This document shows positions 5,716 through 6,663 of a DNA stretch of 6,663 bases, piece by piece. The number at the start of each line of letters is the position of its first letter. Position 1 is the first letter of the stretch. The DNA lies in assembly GCA_015231395.1 (NCBI GenBank), contig JADGBP010000129.1, forward strand, positions 1 through 6,663, in the 5' to 3' direction. The position numbers and the translations under genes were made by a program. The notes under the pieces were generated by a model. The model made no database searches, was not told where the DNA came from, and saw only the letters and a program-made list of their open reading frames with translations. This DNA comes from Desulfamplus sp. GTDB lineage: Bacteria > Desulfobacterota > Desulfobacteria > Desulfobacterales > Desulfobacteraceae.

Positions 5716-6663
5716 TTCAATATGCCAATTTTATATAATATTTTTCTATTATTGTTTTTTTTAGTTATGTTGCCTTTTATTCCTTTTGTTTATCTGTTCT
5801 CAAAAAAACGAAGGGCAAACATGCTTGAACGTCTTGGTTTTAAACATCTGATTTCACCAAAAATTCCGGGCACAAAGCGTGTCTGGATACACGCACTGTC
5901 TGTTGGTGAAGTAAAATCCGCACTTCCTCTTGCCAACGCAATTCAAAAGCAACTGTCAGAGTCTCTCTCAAATCAACAAAAAAATTTAACTAATCAATCA
6001 TCTAATTCAAATATACAGTCATGTTATGAATTGATTGTAACCGCTTCTACCCGAACCGGTTTTAATATGGCACAAGAACTTTTTGCAATCTCTACGGCAA
6101 CAACAGCCACATCTACTAAATCTAAAACTAATAAATCCATATCAACTAATGACACAGACACTTCGGTAAAAGCAATTCAAGTGGGATATTTTCCATTTGA
6201 TTTACCTTTTTCTGTAAAAAGCATATGCTCAAGAATAGATCCTGATATGGTCATAATTGTGGAAAGTGATTTGTGGCCAGGATTTCTATGGCATATGCGG
6301 ACAAAGCAGGTTCCTGTTTTCCTTGTCAATGCAAGGCTCTCTCAATCATCATTTGATGGATACATGCTCTTCAAAAATTTTTTCTCTTCAGTTTTTTGCC
6401 TTTTCCAAACAATAATGGTTCAGACGGAATTGGATAAAATCCGATTTGTGAAGATAGGAATACCTGAAAAAAATATTAGAGTGACAGGCAACATCAAGTT
6501 TGATCAACCAATGCCAGAAATAAAGAATCTTGATAATCTTAAAGCTAATTTTGGAGGAAAATATTTTATTGCGGGAAGCACTCACCATGGTGAAGAGGAG
6601 ATTATTTTATCGGTTTTCAAGGAACTTAAAGAGAGCCAGAGCTTAAAACAGATGTCAGAGTAT
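5692..6663 (+). CDS. waaA: 3-deoxy-D-manno-octulosonic acid (Kdo) transferase WaaA/KdtA, 3' end beyond window
   Basis: WaaA transfers Kdo from CMP-Kdo to the lipid A precursor on the cytoplasmic face of the inner membrane. The reading frame stays open to the window edge (324 codons seen; the E. coli protein has 425 residues). A hydrophobic anchor (about 13-36) is followed by RVWIHALSVGEV (63-74), with Glu73 matching the proposed catalytic base of this GT30 family. Then come VTASTRTG (116-123), YFPFDLPFSVK (166-176), DPDMVIIVESDLWPGFLW (183-200), VFLVNARLS (209-217), VQTELDKIRF (243-252), VTGNIKFD (264-271) and the CMP-Kdo-side IAGSTHHGEEE (293-303). Two Ser/Thr/Asn/Gln-rich insertions (about 89-111 and 132-161) enlarge the N-terminal domain. 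The ATG lies eight bases after lptG with no clear Shine-Dalgarno; Met11 (5722) is an alternative start. Position after lptFG suggests one transcript for LPS assembly and export. Confidence 0.95.
   Translation, partial: MNTEKRKYFNMPILYNIFLLLFFLVMLPFIPFVYLFSKKRRANMLERLGFKHLISPKIPGTKRVWIHALSVGEVKSALPLANAIQKQLSESLSNQQKNLTNQSSNSNIQSCYELIVTASTRTGFNMAQELFAISTATTATSTKSKTNKSISTNDTDTSVKAIQVGYFPFDLPFSVKSICSRIDPDMVIIVESDLWPGFLWHMRTKQVPVFLVNARLSQSSFDGYMLFKNFFSSVFCLFQTIMVQTELDKIRFVKIGIPEKNIRVTGNIKFDQPMPEIKNLDNLKANFGGKYFIAGSTHHGEEEIILSVFKELKESQSLKQMSEY
5956..6024 (+). other. low-complexity insertion 1 in WaaA
   Basis: Codons for residues about 89-111 form a Ser/Asn/Gln-rich stretch (SNQQKNLTNQSSNSN core) between the helix LANAIQKQL and the strand YELIVTAST. 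E. coli WaaA, as I recall it, has only a short loop here, so roughly 15-18 residues appear added. The flanking conserved motifs are intact, which implies a surface loop. Confidence 0.7.
6085..6174 (+). other. low-complexity insertion 2 in WaaA
   Basis: Codons for residues about 132-161 are Thr/Ser/Lys/Asn-rich (TATTATSTKSKTNKS core, then DTDTS) between FNMAQELF and IQVGYFPFD. E. coli WaaA has only about six residues in this loop, so some two dozen look added. The DNA shows local act/aaa/tct triplet reuse consistent with slippage. Conserved motifs continue in frame on both sides. Confidence 0.75.

Noticed and set aside
6388..6588. Minus-strand open frame inside waaA
   Set aside because: It lies antisense to the conserved WaaA motifs and encodes nothing recognisable; it is a shadow of the real gene.

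Overview
The window looks like a chromosomal stretch from an AT-rich, outer-membrane-bearing (Gram-negative) bacterium. Several genes belong to lipopolysaccharide synthesis or export, and isoprenoids are made by the MEP pathway. The gene style would fit an anaerobic Desulfobacterota/deltaproteobacterial lineage: an LptF-LptG-WaaA run, a signal-less NrtA/CmpA-like binding protein, and an NlpC/P60-like protein with a Ser/Asn/Gln-rich linker. That placement is inference from recall of gene families, not a search result.

Layout: all genes are on the + strand. (1) ispD (12-761) is complete. (2) A perfect -35 box overlaps its stop codon and starts a good sigma70-type promoter (758-787) for a solute-binding-protein-like gene (839-1777) that has a strong ribosome binding site but no export signal. 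(3) After a 138-base AT-rich gap with small palindromes comes a protein of about 469 residues (1916-3325). It has a disordered N-terminus, an 18-bp/6-residue coding minisatellite, a LysM-like patch, a second (7-residue) repeat, and a C-terminal Cys/His/Asn domain resembling NlpC/P60 cysteine peptidases. (4) An 86-base gap contains an orphan perfect Shine-Dalgarno and two tandem 27-bp GC-richer units. (5) lptF (3412-4584), lptG (4589-5683) and the 5' part of waaA/kdtA (5692 to the window edge) are tightly packed.

How they work together: LptF and LptG form the inner-membrane permease of the LptB2FG transporter, which extracts mature LPS for transport to the outer membrane. WaaA adds Kdo to lipid A precursor on the cytoplasmic face, so the last three genes couple making and exporting LPS. 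IspD supplies isoprenoid precursors and is only a neighbour. The binding-protein-like and NlpC/P60-like genes have no clear functional link to the flanks.

The most notable feature is repeat and low-complexity activity. There are in-frame Ser/Asn/Gln/Thr-rich expansions in two different proteins, including two insertions in the otherwise conserved enzyme WaaA. There is also a tandem repeat before lptF and a near-perfect 23-bp duplication across the lptG stop/waaA start. I see no RNA genes, CRISPR array, insertion sequence, or convincing intrinsic terminator. No intergenic gap exceeds 300 bases.
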